A DNA stretch of 64,000 bases from Rhodoferax sp. Its GTDB lineage: Bacteria > Pseudomonadota > Gammaproteobacteria > Burkholderiales > Burkholderiaceae_C. This document shows, one piece after another, positions 53,825-62,016 of the stretch. The stretch spans positions 1-64,000 of the forward strand of contig NZ_JAQTMS010000026.1 of the NCBI RefSeq assembly GCF_028714215.1. Direction: 5' to 3'. The position numbers and the translations under genes were made by a program. The notes beneath the pieces were generated by a model, which was not told the DNA's origin, made no database searches, and saw only the letters and a list, made by a program, of their open reading frames with translations. Each line of letters opens with the position of its first letter. Position 1 is the first letter of the stretch.

Positions 53825-55033
53825 TCAGGCTTCCAGCGAACGGTACGCATGGGTCCAGAAATCCTTGAACACCGCCGGCGGTTCCGGTGAATCCATCAAG
53901 CGTTGCGTCAACAGGATGCCGACGAAGTCGTGCGTCGGGTCCGAGTAGGCGGAAGTGCCGAAACCGCCGTCCCAGCCGAAGCGGCCCGGCACGGTCCATG
54001 GCTGCTCCGGGTGGATGTTGACTGCCATGCCAAAACCCCAACTGCTGTGATTGCCGAAGAATATCTGCGCGCCTCGTCGCTGTTCAGGCGTGAGTTGATC
54101 GCGGGTCATCGCTTCGATGGCGGCCTTGGATAGGAGTCGCTCGCGACCCCAGACACCTTTGTTCAAGAGCAGGCGGCAGAAGGCGTGGTAGTCGTCGACC
54201 GTTGATACCAGTCCACCGGCGCCCGATTGGAAGGCTGGCGGGCGACTGTATTCGCTGTTCTGCGAACTGTCGAACAGTTCCAGTTTTTTGCTATCGTGAT
54301 TGAACTGATAGAGGCCCGGCAGTCGATCCATCTTTGACGCCGGAACGCTGAACGCCGTGTCCTTCATACCCAGCGGATCGAACAGCCGCTCGCGCAGGAA
54401 GGCTTCGAAGGATTTCCCGGCAACACGGGCCAGCAAAACGCCCAGTACGTCGCAGCCCGTGTTGTAGGCCCAACGCTCGCCCGGCTGGTACATCAGCGGC
54501 AGCTCGCCCAATCGGCGCATCCATTCATCCGTGCCAGGCATCAGCGACGGATGTGGTGGGCCATCACCGCCCAGATGCCCGTCACGGATCGGTTGCTGAA
54601 TGGGACAGCTTCCCGGCAGCGCCATGACACTGCCGAAGCCGAAGCAAAACGTCAGCAGGTCGCGCAGTGCGATTGGGCGCTGGGCGGGAACCGTGTCGTC
54701 GAGTTGCGCGTCAATGCGCCTGAGCACCTTGCGCTTGGCCAACTCAGGCAGCCAGCGTTCAACGGCATCGTCAAGCCGTAGTTTGCCGTCGTCGACCAGC
54801 ATCATGGTGGCGGCCGCGGTGATCGGCTTGGTAATCGACGCAACCCGGAAGATGGTGTCGCGGCGCATTGGATCTTTTCCATCAACCGTCTTCATACCGA
54901 TCGCATCGACGTGAATTTCGTTGCCACAACTTAGCAGCGTGACGATGCCGGGAATAGCGCCGTGTTCGACGTAGCCCATCATCGCGCGGCGCAGATCCGC
55001 GAGGCGCGTCCTGTTGAGTTTGTTTGTAGTCAT
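53825..55033 (-). CDS. Beta-lactamase-family serine hydrolase
   Basis: A 402-residue penicillin-binding-protein-like hydrolase (class C beta-lactamase/esterase EstB group). The catalytic SxxK is SITK in FRVASITKPITAA; the Tyr motif is in GERWAYNTGCDVLG; a third box is seen near WGFGMAVN or FGWDGGFGTSAY. There is no signal peptide, so cytoplasmic esterase or peptidase activity is more likely than true beta-lactamase. Its first codon overlaps the DHFR-like gene stop by four bases (55030-55033), making the two coupled. Confidence 0.9.
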   Translation of the reverse strand: MTTNKLNRTRLADLRRAMMGYVEHGAIPGIVTLLSCGNEIHVDAIGMKTVDGKDPMRRDTIFRVASITKPITAAATMMLVDDGKLRLDDAVERWLPELAKRKVLRRIDAQLDDTVPAQRPIALRDLLTFCFGFGSVMALPGSCPIQQPIRDGHLGGDGPPHPSLMPGTDEWMRRLGELPLMYQPGERWAYNTGCDVLGVLLARVAGKSFEAFLRERLFDPLGMKDTAFSVPASKMDRLPGLYQFNHDSKKLELFDSSQNSEYSRPPAFQSGAGGLVSTVDDYHAFCRLLLNKGVWGRERLLSKAAIEAMTRDQLTPEQRRGAQIFFGNHSSWGFGMAVNIHPEQPWTVPGRFGWDGGFGTSAYSDPTHDFVGILLTQRLMDSPEPPAVFKDFWTHAYRSLEA

Positions 55034-55626
55034 TTCCCGAGCGACCGATACCGGTTGACGACGATGCCGCAGCTATAGGAAGTTGATTCGAGCAACTTGA
55101 GCTTCAGGCCTTCGCGCGGATTGTTGAAAATCGACAATCCATCCCCGACCGCAGTCGGATTCACGAAAAATTGAAACTCGTCGACCAATCCAGCCGCGAC
55201 CAAGGCCGACGCGAAGCCGACGCCGCCAAAAGTGATGATGTTCCTGCCAGGTCGACGCTTCAGCGCCTTCACTTCCCTGATCATGCCGCCGTCAGCCACC
55301 ACCGTGCGGTCCCACTTCGATTTCTGGAGCTTGTCGGTAACCACGATCTTGTTTGCATCGACTATTTTTCGGGCAAAAGCGTAGTGCGGGTTGGCAGGAA
55401 AATTGGCGGCAGCCCGGCCCCAGTGCTCAAGGTAGCCTTCTTCCGCCATCTTGCGGCTTAACAGAATGCTGTCGATCGAATCGAAAATGACATTGAAGTC
55501 GCTCTTGAGTTGCTGGTCCCATGGGCATGGGTCGTTCCAGTTCCAGACCTGCCAATCGAGATCGGGATTGGCAGCGGCGACGTAGCCGTCGACCGACATC
55601 TGCATTTGCAATATCAGTTTTCTCAC
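55030..55626 (-). CDS. RibD_C/DHFR-like reductase, first gene of the second operon
   Basis: A 198-residue dihydrofolate-reductase-like protein. It begins KLILQMQMSVDGYVAA, continues with DSILLSRKMAEEGYLEHWG and the NADPH-site GGVGFASALVAAGLVDEF. It is a distant paralogue of the protein at 42462. It faces the TetR-family gene, and both share a promoter region with two palindromes, so the regulator very probably controls it. The next gene begins in a 4-base overlap. Function unknown. Confidence 0.88.
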   Translation of the reverse strand: MRKLILQMQMSVDGYVAAANPDLDWQVWNWNDPCPWDQQLKSDFNVIFDSIDSILLSRKMAEEGYLEHWGRAAANFPANPHYAFARKIVDANKIVVTDKLQKSKWDRTVVADGGMIREVKALKRRPGRNIITFGGVGFASALVAAGLVDEFQFFVNPTAVGDGLSIFNNPREGLKLKLLESTSYSCGIVVNRYRSLGK

Positions 55627-55727
55627 GCTCTTTTCTCCAATGTCTGATTACCAACCTGTACCTTTCCAACCGGCCGGTGCATGCCGTTTGCGCAGCAACC
55701 CGACTTGGCGGCATCGAGGGAATACGC

Positions 55728-55757
55728 TTGAATTGTGTACGCCGTACACAATAGAAT
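55728..55757 (+). promoter_or_regulatory. Promoter of the TetR-family gene with operator in the spacer
   Basis: TTGAAT (55728-55733) and TAGAAT (55752-55757) are 18 bases apart. The 19-base palindrome TTGTGTACGCCGTACACAA (55733-55751) fills the spacer. This points to autoregulation of the TetR-family gene. Confidence 0.6.
55733..55751. promoter_or_regulatory. Palindromic operator, GTGTAC type (site C1)
   Basis: Perfect 8+3+8 palindrome (arms TTGTGTAC/GTACACAA, spacer GCC). The same arm is found at 43119-43135. Confidence 0.75.
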
Positions 55758-55768
55758 AGCAGGGATAA

Positions 55769-55781
55769 TGGACAGTGTCCA
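55769..55781. promoter_or_regulatory. Palindromic operator TGGACAGTGTCCA (site C2)
   Basis: Perfect 13-base palindrome identical to those at 43155 and 44671. On the minus strand it lies between TTGCGG (55786-55791) and TATCCC (55762-55767), an 18-base spacer, in the promoter of the DHFR-like gene at 55030-55626. Confidence 0.75.
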
Positions 55782-55795
55782 CAACCCGCAATGCC

Positions 55796-56446
55796 ATGAC
55801 TGCCAGATCAACAATAACGCCGCCGGTGCGCAGCACCTACCGTCACGGCGACCTGCATCGTGCATTGCTGGAGGCCGGCATCGAGCTGGCGCGCCAAGGT
55901 GGTCCCGAGGCTGTTGTGCTGCGTGAAGCAACGCGGCGCGCCGGCGTGGCGCCCAACGCCGCCTACCGCCACTTCGCCAGCCGGGAAGCGCTGCTGCAGG
56001 CGGTGCGCGCGGCCTCCCTGCAGGCCGTGGCGGCGGCGATGGAGGCCGAGCTGGCGACCCTGCCGCGCAAGCTGTCGCCAGCCGACTTCGCCCGCGCCAG
56101 CGTGCGCGCGGTGGGCACTGGCTACCTGCGCTTTGCCCTGGCCGAGACCGGTTTGTTCCGCACTGCTTTTGCCGCTTCCGACAAACTGCTGCAAGGCACG
56201 CCCGAGCTGTCCACCGCCGGCGCCAGCGGCCTGAACCCTTTCGAGCTACTGGGCGCCGCCCTGGACAAGCTGGTCGAGGCCGGGGTGATGCCGGCCAAGC
56301 GCCGCCCCGGCGCCGAATTTCTGGCCTGGTCGGCGGTGCACGGGCTGGCCATGCTGGTGGTCGACGGCCCGCTGCGCAACGTCATCGGCCCGCAGATGCA
56401 GCAGGTCGGGCAACGGCTGCTGGACATGGTGGAGAAGGGTTTGTAA
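55796..56446 (+). CDS. TetR/AcrR-family transcriptional regulator
   Basis: A 216-residue TetR-family repressor. The N-terminal helix-turn-helix spans about residues 17-60 (DLHRALLEAGIELARQG; VLREATRRAGVAPNAAYRHFASREALLQAV). The C-terminal ligand domain resembles the WHG/TetR_C group (YLRFALAETGLFRTAF; LAWSAVHGLAMLVVDGPL). The ATG at 55796 lies 14 bases past operator C2. Matching palindromes in front of the RND efflux operon and the other DHFR-led operon make it the candidate regulator of all four transcripts. The ligand is unknown. A racemase gene follows 13 bases later. Confidence 0.92.
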   Translation: MTARSTITPPVRSTYRHGDLHRALLEAGIELARQGGPEAVVLREATRRAGVAPNAAYRHFASREALLQAVRAASLQAVAAAMEAELATLPRKLSPADFARASVRAVGTGYLRFALAETGLFRTAFAASDKLLQGTPELSTAGASGLNPFELLGAALDKLVEAGVMPAKRRPGAEFLAWSAVHGLAMLVVDGPLRNVIGPQMQQVGQRLLDMVEKGL

Positions 56447-56459
56447 CGGGCCTCCTGCC

Positions 56460-57170
56460 ATGCCGCAACACATCGGAATTGTGGGCTGCTCCGCCGAAGG
56501 CGCGGCGCTCTGTTATCGAACCCTCTGCCTCGAAGGCGCGCAGTTGCTGGGCCGACACGCGCATCCCGAGATCTCGCTGCACACGCACTCGCTGGCCGAC
56601 TACGTCGACTGCCTGGACCGCAACGACTGGCCGGGCGTGGCCCAGCTTATGCTGTCCTCCGCCCACAAGCTGGCCAACAGCGGCGCCGACTTTCTGATCT
56701 GTCCCGACAACACCATCCACCAGGCTTTTGCCTGCCTTGAAAACCGCTCTCCGCTGCCTTGGCTGCACATCGCCGAGGTCGTCGCCAGCGAGGCCGCGCA
56801 ACGCGGCTTTCAGCGCCTGGGCCTTAGCGGCACGCGCTGGCTGGTGGAGAGCGAGGTCTATCCCGAAAAACTGAGCGCCCGTGGACTGGCGTATCTGCGC
56901 CCGACCGAGGTCGAGCGCTGCGAGATCAACCGCATCATCATGGACGAGCTGGTGTGCGGTGTCGTCCGGCCGCAAAGCGTGGCCTATTTTCAGAAGGTCT
57001 TCGCAGGCATGAAAGACCAGGGCTGCGACGCCGTCATCCTGGGCTGCACCGAAATTCCCTTGCTCATGAACGACGCGAATTCCGCGCTGCCGACACTGGA
57101 CTCGACACGGCTGCTGGCGCGCGCGGCGTTGCGGCGGGCAGTGGCCAGCGAGCGCCCTTGCGATCACTGA
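56460..57170 (+). CDS. Aspartate/glutamate racemase-family protein
   Basis: A 236-residue protein of the Asp/Glu racemase fold, two alpha/beta domains each normally giving one catalytic cysteine. The second site is intact (ILGCTEIPLL). The first reads CPDNTIH (Cys81, Asp83): the Cys that usually stands directly before Asn-Thr is replaced by Asp, and Cys81 lies two residues earlier. It may therefore be a one-Cys racemase variant or act on another substrate. The ATG at 56460 lies 13 bases after the TetR-family gene, so it is probably co-transcribed with it. Confidence 0.85.
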   Translation: MPQHIGIVGCSAEGAALCYRTLCLEGAQLLGRHAHPEISLHTHSLADYVDCLDRNDWPGVAQLMLSSAHKLANSGADFLICPDNTIHQAFACLENRSPLPWLHIAEVVASEAAQRGFQRLGLSGTRWLVESEVYPEKLSARGLAYLRPTEVERCEINRIIMDELVCGVVRPQSVAYFQKVFAGMKDQGCDAVILGCTEIPLLMNDANSALPTLDSTRLLARAALRRAVASERPCDH

Positions 57171-57173
57171 AAC

Positions 57174-58781
57174 TCAGTCCGCCACGGCGTGGTCCGATTG
57201 AGCCTTCAAATAGGGAAAAAACTGACGATCCGCCCCCAGGATGTGGTGCGCCACCAGATCGTGCGCCAGAAACTGGAACAGCTCCCCGATATCGAGGTCC
57301 TTGGCTCTGAAGCGACTGACCAGGTAGCGGGCGTGATCTATCAGTTCGCGGTGCATCGCGACATGCCCCGGCGCCGCCGGGAAGTCGGTCGCCAGAATGA
57401 TCGCTTCCTCTTCCTCGAAATGCTGGGCAACCGCGCAAATCAGCACCTCCATGAGGATTGCCACCTCATCGATCGGCCGGTCGGAAAGCAGTGCCGCAAG
57501 AACGCTGTTGACGTGTCCGAACAAGGCGCCATGCTGGGCGTCGAGTCCGGCTTGACCACATGCGTAGGCCGGCTGCCAGACCAGTTGCACCAGATTCTCG
57601 GCAACGCTTTTTCCGAGGCCCGCAACCTGACGCGCCTGCGGAGCCAGCCGCACCTGGTTGCGCCCGCCATGCTTGGCGTGATAGAGGGCCTCGTCGGCCG
57701 CCCGCAACAAGGCCGCCACATCCTTGTAGGCATCGTTCACCATGACGGCCAGGCCGCTGCTGATGGTGACCTTGCCGCCGTCCGATTGCGGGTGGGGAAT
57801 TTCCAGCGCTTCGATGGAACGGCGCAATTCCTCGGCCAGCCGCTGCGCGGTGGCGGCGTCCATGCCAGGCAGAACCAGCAGGAATTCCTCACCGCCGTAG
57901 CGCGCCGCCAGATCGCTGGCCCGCTTGGCGCTGGCCTGCAGGGTTTTCGCGATCGATATCAAACATCGATCACCGGCCTGATGACCGTAGTGATCGTTGT
58001 ACTTCTTGAAATCGTCGACATCGATCATGATCAGGGACAGTGGCTTGCCTTCCCGCTTGCAGCTCGCCAGTTCCCGCTCCAGGGTGCTGTCGAGGTAGCG
58101 CCGGTTGTAGAGCATGGTCAGCGCATCGTGCGTGGCCTGCTCGCGCAACTGTTGCTGCAAACCCTCGATTTCCTGCAGGTGCAGGACCAGCGTCTGGTTG
58201 GCGTTCAACAGTTCCTTCTCTCGTTCCCGCAACGCCTCCCGGACCCGGCGCAACTGGAGGTTGCGGGTAAATCCGACGTTGCCGATCACTAGCACGTAGC
58301 CGCAGATGCCGACCAGGCAAGCCAGCGTGACCGGCCAATCGGTCTGCGGCGAGAAGCTGAGGCCGCCAGCACCGATGACCCCCAGCAACGCGCCAACCAG
58401 CAGCGCCAGCACGGTCGCCGGAAGCCGACGCCAGCCCTTGTTGGCGGCGTTATTGGTCAAGGTGGCAATCAAGGCGGCAAAGCTCAACCAGAGGGGAAAT
58501 GCCAGCGCCGCCATGTAGGCGCCTAGCAACAAAGAGTCGATCAGCAGGTTGTCCATCTCCGCTTTCAGCGAGTCGGCAGCGCGCGACGCGCGCCAATACT
58601 GAAGGTGCGGATAAACCAGAAACAGCAAGGCCAGAAGTACCCAGGCAGTGGCCCCGTAATTTCTGGCCGCCATGTGCACCCCGCTGGCGACAAACATCAA
58701 GGCGAGGGACACGGCACGCATGCGGTAGTGCATGCGCACCAGCCAGCGGGTTCTGCTGTGTGGTTCCGGGTATTGGGTCAT
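57174..58781 (-). CDS. MASE2-GGDEF-hemerythrin diguanylate cyclase
   Basis: A 535-residue inner-membrane enzyme that would make cyclic di-GMP. The N-terminal MASE2 sensor region (about 10-180) has five or six membrane segments. A helical linker with EKELLNANQTLVLHLQEIEGLQ leads to a GGDEF domain with intact signature GGEEF and an inhibitory RASD site five residues before it. The C-terminal domain (about 405-530) is a bacteriohemerythrin: ligands in GLDAQHGALF, HFEEEEAI, HVAMHREL and HHILGAD are complete. A di-iron centre that binds O2 would link oxygen or redox state to c-di-GMP level. It converges with the racemase gene. Confidence 0.93.
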   Translation of the reverse strand: MTQYPEPHSRTRWLVRMHYRMRAVSLALMFVASGVHMAARNYGATAWVLLALLFLVYPHLQYWRASRAADSLKAEMDNLLIDSLLLGAYMAALAFPLWLSFAALIATLTNNAANKGWRRLPATVLALLVGALLGVIGAGGLSFSPQTDWPVTLACLVGICGYVLVIGNVGFTRNLQLRRVREALREREKELLNANQTLVLHLQEIEGLQQQLREQATHDALTMLYNRRYLDSTLERELASCKREGKPLSLIMIDVDDFKKYNDHYGHQAGDRCLISIAKTLQASAKRASDLAARYGGEEFLLVLPGMDAATAQRLAEELRRSIEALEIPHPQSDGGKVTISSGLAVMVNDAYKDVAALLRAADEALYHAKHGGRNQVRLAPQARQVAGLGKSVAENLVQLVWQPAYACGQAGLDAQHGALFGHVNSVLAALLSDRPIDEVAILMEVLICAVAQHFEEEEAIILATDFPAAPGHVAMHRELIDHARYLVSRFRAKDLDIGELFQFLAHDLVAHHILGADRQFFPYLKAQSDHAVAD

Positions 58782-58972
58782 GGGCTGAGTCGGGTGCTTG
58801 CTGCTTTATACCGTTTATTCTTGACAGCGACCATAGGCATTTGCAGTGTCCGCAAGGGCGGCTTCCCAATCGCGGTCATGGATCGGCTGTCACGGTTCGA
58901 TGATGCCCTCCGGCACAGGTTATATTGTTGTCGCTGGGTCTTTCCTGCGTCTTTCCTTTTCGAGCCACTGCC

Positions 58973-59899
58973 ATGCCAAACTCATCTCCAGTCGACCAGG
59001 TTTCACAAAGACAAAACATCGGCGTCATCGGCCTGGGAGCCATGGGCCGGGGCATGGCCGCCTCGCTGCGCCGCGCCGGCTACCAGGTGCATGTCTGCGA
59101 CGTCCGGCTCGATGCGGCGCAGGCTTTTGCCGCGGACGGCGGCGTCGCTTGCGCCAGCCCGGCGGAACTGGCTGAGCATTGCGAGGTGCTGGTCAGCGTG
59201 GTGGTCAACGCGGCGCAGACCGAGGCCGTGCTGTTCGGCGCCGGCGGCGCCGCTGCCGCCTTGAGGCCCGGCAGCCTGTTCATCATGTGCTCCACCGTGG
59301 ACCCCAACTGGTCGGTGGCGCTGGAAGCGCGGCTGGCCGAGCAAGGCGTGCTGTACCTGGATGCCCCGATCTCCGGCGGTGCCGCCAAGGCCGCTTCCGG
59401 CCAGATGACCATGATGACCGCCGGCAGCGCCGCCGCCTACGCCAAGGCCGGGGGTGCGCTGGACGCGATGGCGGCCAAGGTCTACAAGCTGGGCGACCGG
59501 GCCGGCAACGGCAGCAAGGTCAAGATCATCAACCAGTTGCTGGCCGGCGTGCACATCGCCGCCGCTGCCGAGGCCATGGCGCTGGGCTTGCGTGAAGGCG
59601 TCGATGCCAAAGCGATTTACGAAGTCATCACGAACAGCGCCGGCAACAGCTGGATGTTCGAGAACCGCATGGCCCATGTGCTCTCGGCCGACTACACGCC
59701 GCTGTCGGCGGTCGACATCTTCGTCAAGGACCTGGGCCTGGTGCTCGACACGGCGCGCGCCAGCAAGTTCCCCCTGCCCCTGTCGGCCACGGCGCACCAG
59801 ATGTTCATGCAGGCCTCCAGCGCCGGCCATGGCCGCGAGGACGACTCCGCGGTGATCAAGATCTTCCCCGGCATCACACTGCCCGGCGCGAGCAGCTGA
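58973..59899 (+). CDS. ltnD: L-threonate dehydrogenase
   Basis: A 308-residue member of the beta-hydroxyacid dehydrogenase family that oxidises L-threonate to 2-oxo-tetronate with NAD. Signatures are GLGAMGRGMAASL (nucleotide site), the substrate loop DAPISGGAAKAASGQ and the catalytic lysine in GNGSKVKIINQLLAG. The ATG at 58973 follows the short intergenic region, and an in-frame GTG or TTG upstream is less likely. It is first of the four threonate genes and divergent from the diguanylate cyclase gene. The order with otnK, otnC and otnI supports the named activity over other family members. Confidence 0.88.
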   Translation: MPNSSPVDQVSQRQNIGVIGLGAMGRGMAASLRRAGYQVHVCDVRLDAAQAFAADGGVACASPAELAEHCEVLVSVVVNAAQTEAVLFGAGGAAAALRPGSLFIMCSTVDPNWSVALEARLAEQGVLYLDAPISGGAAKAASGQMTMMTAGSAAAYAKAGGALDAMAAKVYKLGDRAGNGSKVKIINQLLAGVHIAAAAEAMALGLREGVDAKAIYEVITNSAGNSWMFENRMAHVLSADYTPLSAVDIFVKDLGLVLDTARASKFPLPLSATAHQMFMQASSAGHGREDDSAVIKIFPGITLPGASS

Positions 59900-59957
59900 A
59901 CGACAATTCCGGCATTGTGGATTTACCGCTGCACCCGCGGCTACAGGAAACAAACCA

Positions 59958-61262
59958 ATGACCCGCCCCCTGCTCGGCTGCATTGCCGACGACTTTACCG
60001 GTGCCACCGACCTGGCCAACAACCTGGTGCGCGCCGGCATGCGCACGGTGCAAACCATTGGCGTGCCGGACGACGCCACGGCCAGCGTCGAGGCGGATGC
60101 CATCGTGGTGGCACTCAAATCCCGCACCATTGCGCCGGCCGATGCGACTGTGCAGTCGCTGGCCGCGCTGCGCTGGCTGCAATCGCAAGGCGCGCGGCAA
60201 ATCTATTTCAAGTACTGCTCCACCTTCGACTCCACGCCGCAAGGCAATATCGGCCCGGTCACCGACGCGCTGCTGGACGCCTTGCATGGCCCGGGCCAGG
60301 GTTTCACCATCGTCTGCCCGGCCTTCCCGGAAAACCAGCGCACCGTGTTCAAGGGGCATTTGTTTGTCGGCGATGTGCTGCTCAGCGACAGCGGCATGCG
60401 CCAGCACCCGCTGACGCCCATGACAGACGCCAATCTGGTGCGTGTGATGCAGGCGCAGACCCGGCGCAAGGTGGGCCTGGTGGCGCATGAGGTGGTGAGC
60501 CGTGGCGCGCCAGCCATTGCCCAGCGCTTCGCCGCCCTGCGGGCCCAGGGCGTGGGCGTGGCGGTGGTCGATGCGGTCAGCAATGCCGATCTGCTGGCCA
60601 TCGGCAGCGCACTGGCCGGCATGCCCCTGGTGACGGCCGGCTCCGGCATCGCCATCGGACTGCCCGCCAACTGGCAGGCCAGCGGCGAGCTGGCCATGGG
60701 CGCGCACGCCGACAGCTTGCCGCAAGCCAGCGGCTGGCGTGCCGTGGTGTCGGGCAGTTGCTCGCAAGCCACCAACGCCCAGGTGCTGCATTTCCGCCAA
60801 CAAGGTCGCCCCGCCTTTGCCGTCGACCCCCTGGCCATTGCGGCCGGCGAGGACGTGGTGGCGCAGGCACTGACGTGGGCCGCACCGTTGCTGGCGCAAG
60901 GCCCGGTGCTGGTCTATGCCACCGCCGAATCCAGTGCCGTGCAGGCGGTGCAGGCCAAGTTGGGCGCGGAGCGGGCCGGCGAGCTGGTGGAGCAGGCCTT
61001 GTCACGCATCGCCGTCGGATTGGTGAACCTGGGGGTGCGCCAACTGGTGGTGGCGGGCGGCGAAACCTCCGGCGCGGTGGTGCAGGCGCTGGGTGTACGG
61101 CAGATGGCCATCGGCCCACAGATCGACCCCGGCGTGCCTTGGACGGCAGTGCAATCCGCCACCTGGCCTGGAGAGACTTTGCACGTGGCGCTGAAGTCCG
61201 GTAATTTCGGCAGCACCGATTTCTTCAGCAAGGCCTTCACCCTGCTGGAAGCGGCAGCATGA
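59958..61262 (+). CDS. otnK: 3-oxo-tetronate kinase
   Basis: A 434-residue four-carbon acid sugar kinase (DUF1537 family) that phosphorylates 3-oxo-tetronate to the 4-phosphate using ATP. The N-terminal sugar-binding domain has ADDFTGATDLANNLVRAG and the C-terminal nucleotide-binding domain has VVAGGETSGAVVQALG. It follows ltnD by 58 bases. The neighbouring decarboxylase gene begins 58 bases after its stop. Its role in threonate or erythronate use follows from this context. Confidence 0.92.
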   Translation: MTRPLLGCIADDFTGATDLANNLVRAGMRTVQTIGVPDDATASVEADAIVVALKSRTIAPADATVQSLAALRWLQSQGARQIYFKYCSTFDSTPQGNIGPVTDALLDALHGPGQGFTIVCPAFPENQRTVFKGHLFVGDVLLSDSGMRQHPLTPMTDANLVRVMQAQTRRKVGLVAHEVVSRGAPAIAQRFAALRAQGVGVAVVDAVSNADLLAIGSALAGMPLVTAGSGIAIGLPANWQASGELAMGAHADSLPQASGWRAVVSGSCSQATNAQVLHFRQQGRPAFAVDPLAIAAGEDVVAQALTWAAPLLAQGPVLVYATAESSAVQAVQAKLGAERAGELVEQALSRIAVGLVNLGVRQLVVAGGETSGAVVQALGVRQMAIGPQIDPGVPWTAVQSATWPGETLHVALKSGNFGSTDFFSKAFTLLEAAA

Positions 61263-61320
61263 GCACCGCACGGCCGCCCGAAGGTGCTCGCACCGCAGTG
61301 CTTGGCACGGAGGTTACCCA

Positions 61321-61971
61321 GTGACCCAGACCCTGCGGGAAGAAATTTGCCGCGTCGGTGCCGCGCTGTTTGCGCGCGGCTATGTGCATGCCACGGCCGG
61401 CAACATCAGCGCCCGTACCGAGGACGGCGGTTTTCTCATCACCCCTACCGATGCCTGCCTGGGCACGCTGAAGCCGGCTCGCCTGGCGGCCGTGAACGCC
61501 GCCGGCGAGCAGACCGCCGGCGAGCGTGCCTCCAAAACGCTGGCCTTGCACCGCCGCATTTATGCCGCCGAGCCAGAGGCGCGCTGCGTCATCCACACCC
61601 ATTCCACCCATCTGGTGGCGTTGACGCTGATGGGCGTCTGGCGCGCGGACGACATCCTGCCGCCCATCACGCCTTACTACGTGATGAAAGTGGGCCATGT
61701 GCCGCTGATCCCCTACCACCGCCCCGGCGACCCGGCCGTGGCCGATCTGGTGGCCCAGCGCATCGCTGCCATGCAGCAGGCCGGCACGCCTCTGCGCGCC
61801 GTCATGCTGGAGCGCCTGGGTCCCAACGTCTGGCACCGTAGTCCGGCCGAGGCCAGCGCGGTGCTGGAGGAGCTGGAAGAAACGGCCCGCCTGTACCTGC
61901 TGACCCGGCCCACGCCGCTGTCCGAAGCCCAGATCGCCGAACTGCGCACCCACTTCGGCGCGCGCTGGTGA
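61321..61971 (+). CDS. otnC: 3-oxo-tetronate 4-phosphate decarboxylase
   Basis: A 216-residue class II aldolase-fold enzyme, zinc dependent, that decarboxylates 3-oxo-tetronate 4-phosphate to dihydroxyacetone phosphate. Visible are ATAGNISARTEDGGFLITPTD near the start and the zinc-binding HTHSTH further on. Start is GTG at 61321. It lies between otnK and otnI, which is the usual order in these clusters. Confidence 0.9.
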   Translation: MTQTLREEICRVGAALFARGYVHATAGNISARTEDGGFLITPTDACLGTLKPARLAAVNAAGEQTAGERASKTLALHRRIYAAEPEARCVIHTHSTHLVALTLMGVWRADDILPPITPYYVMKVGHVPLIPYHRPGDPAVADLVAQRIAAMQQAGTPLRAVMLERLGPNVWHRSPAEASAVLEELEETARLYLLTRPTPLSEAQIAELRTHFGARW

Positions 61972-62016
61972 GACGCTGCCACCCGTCCTGATTTTTGCTT
62001 TTCGGAGAAACCCACC

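Noticed and set aside
53825-55033. True beta-lactamase giving antibiotic resistance
   Set aside because: The fold and SxxK are present, but there is no signal peptide and the overall build fits the esterase/peptidase-like serine hydrolases.
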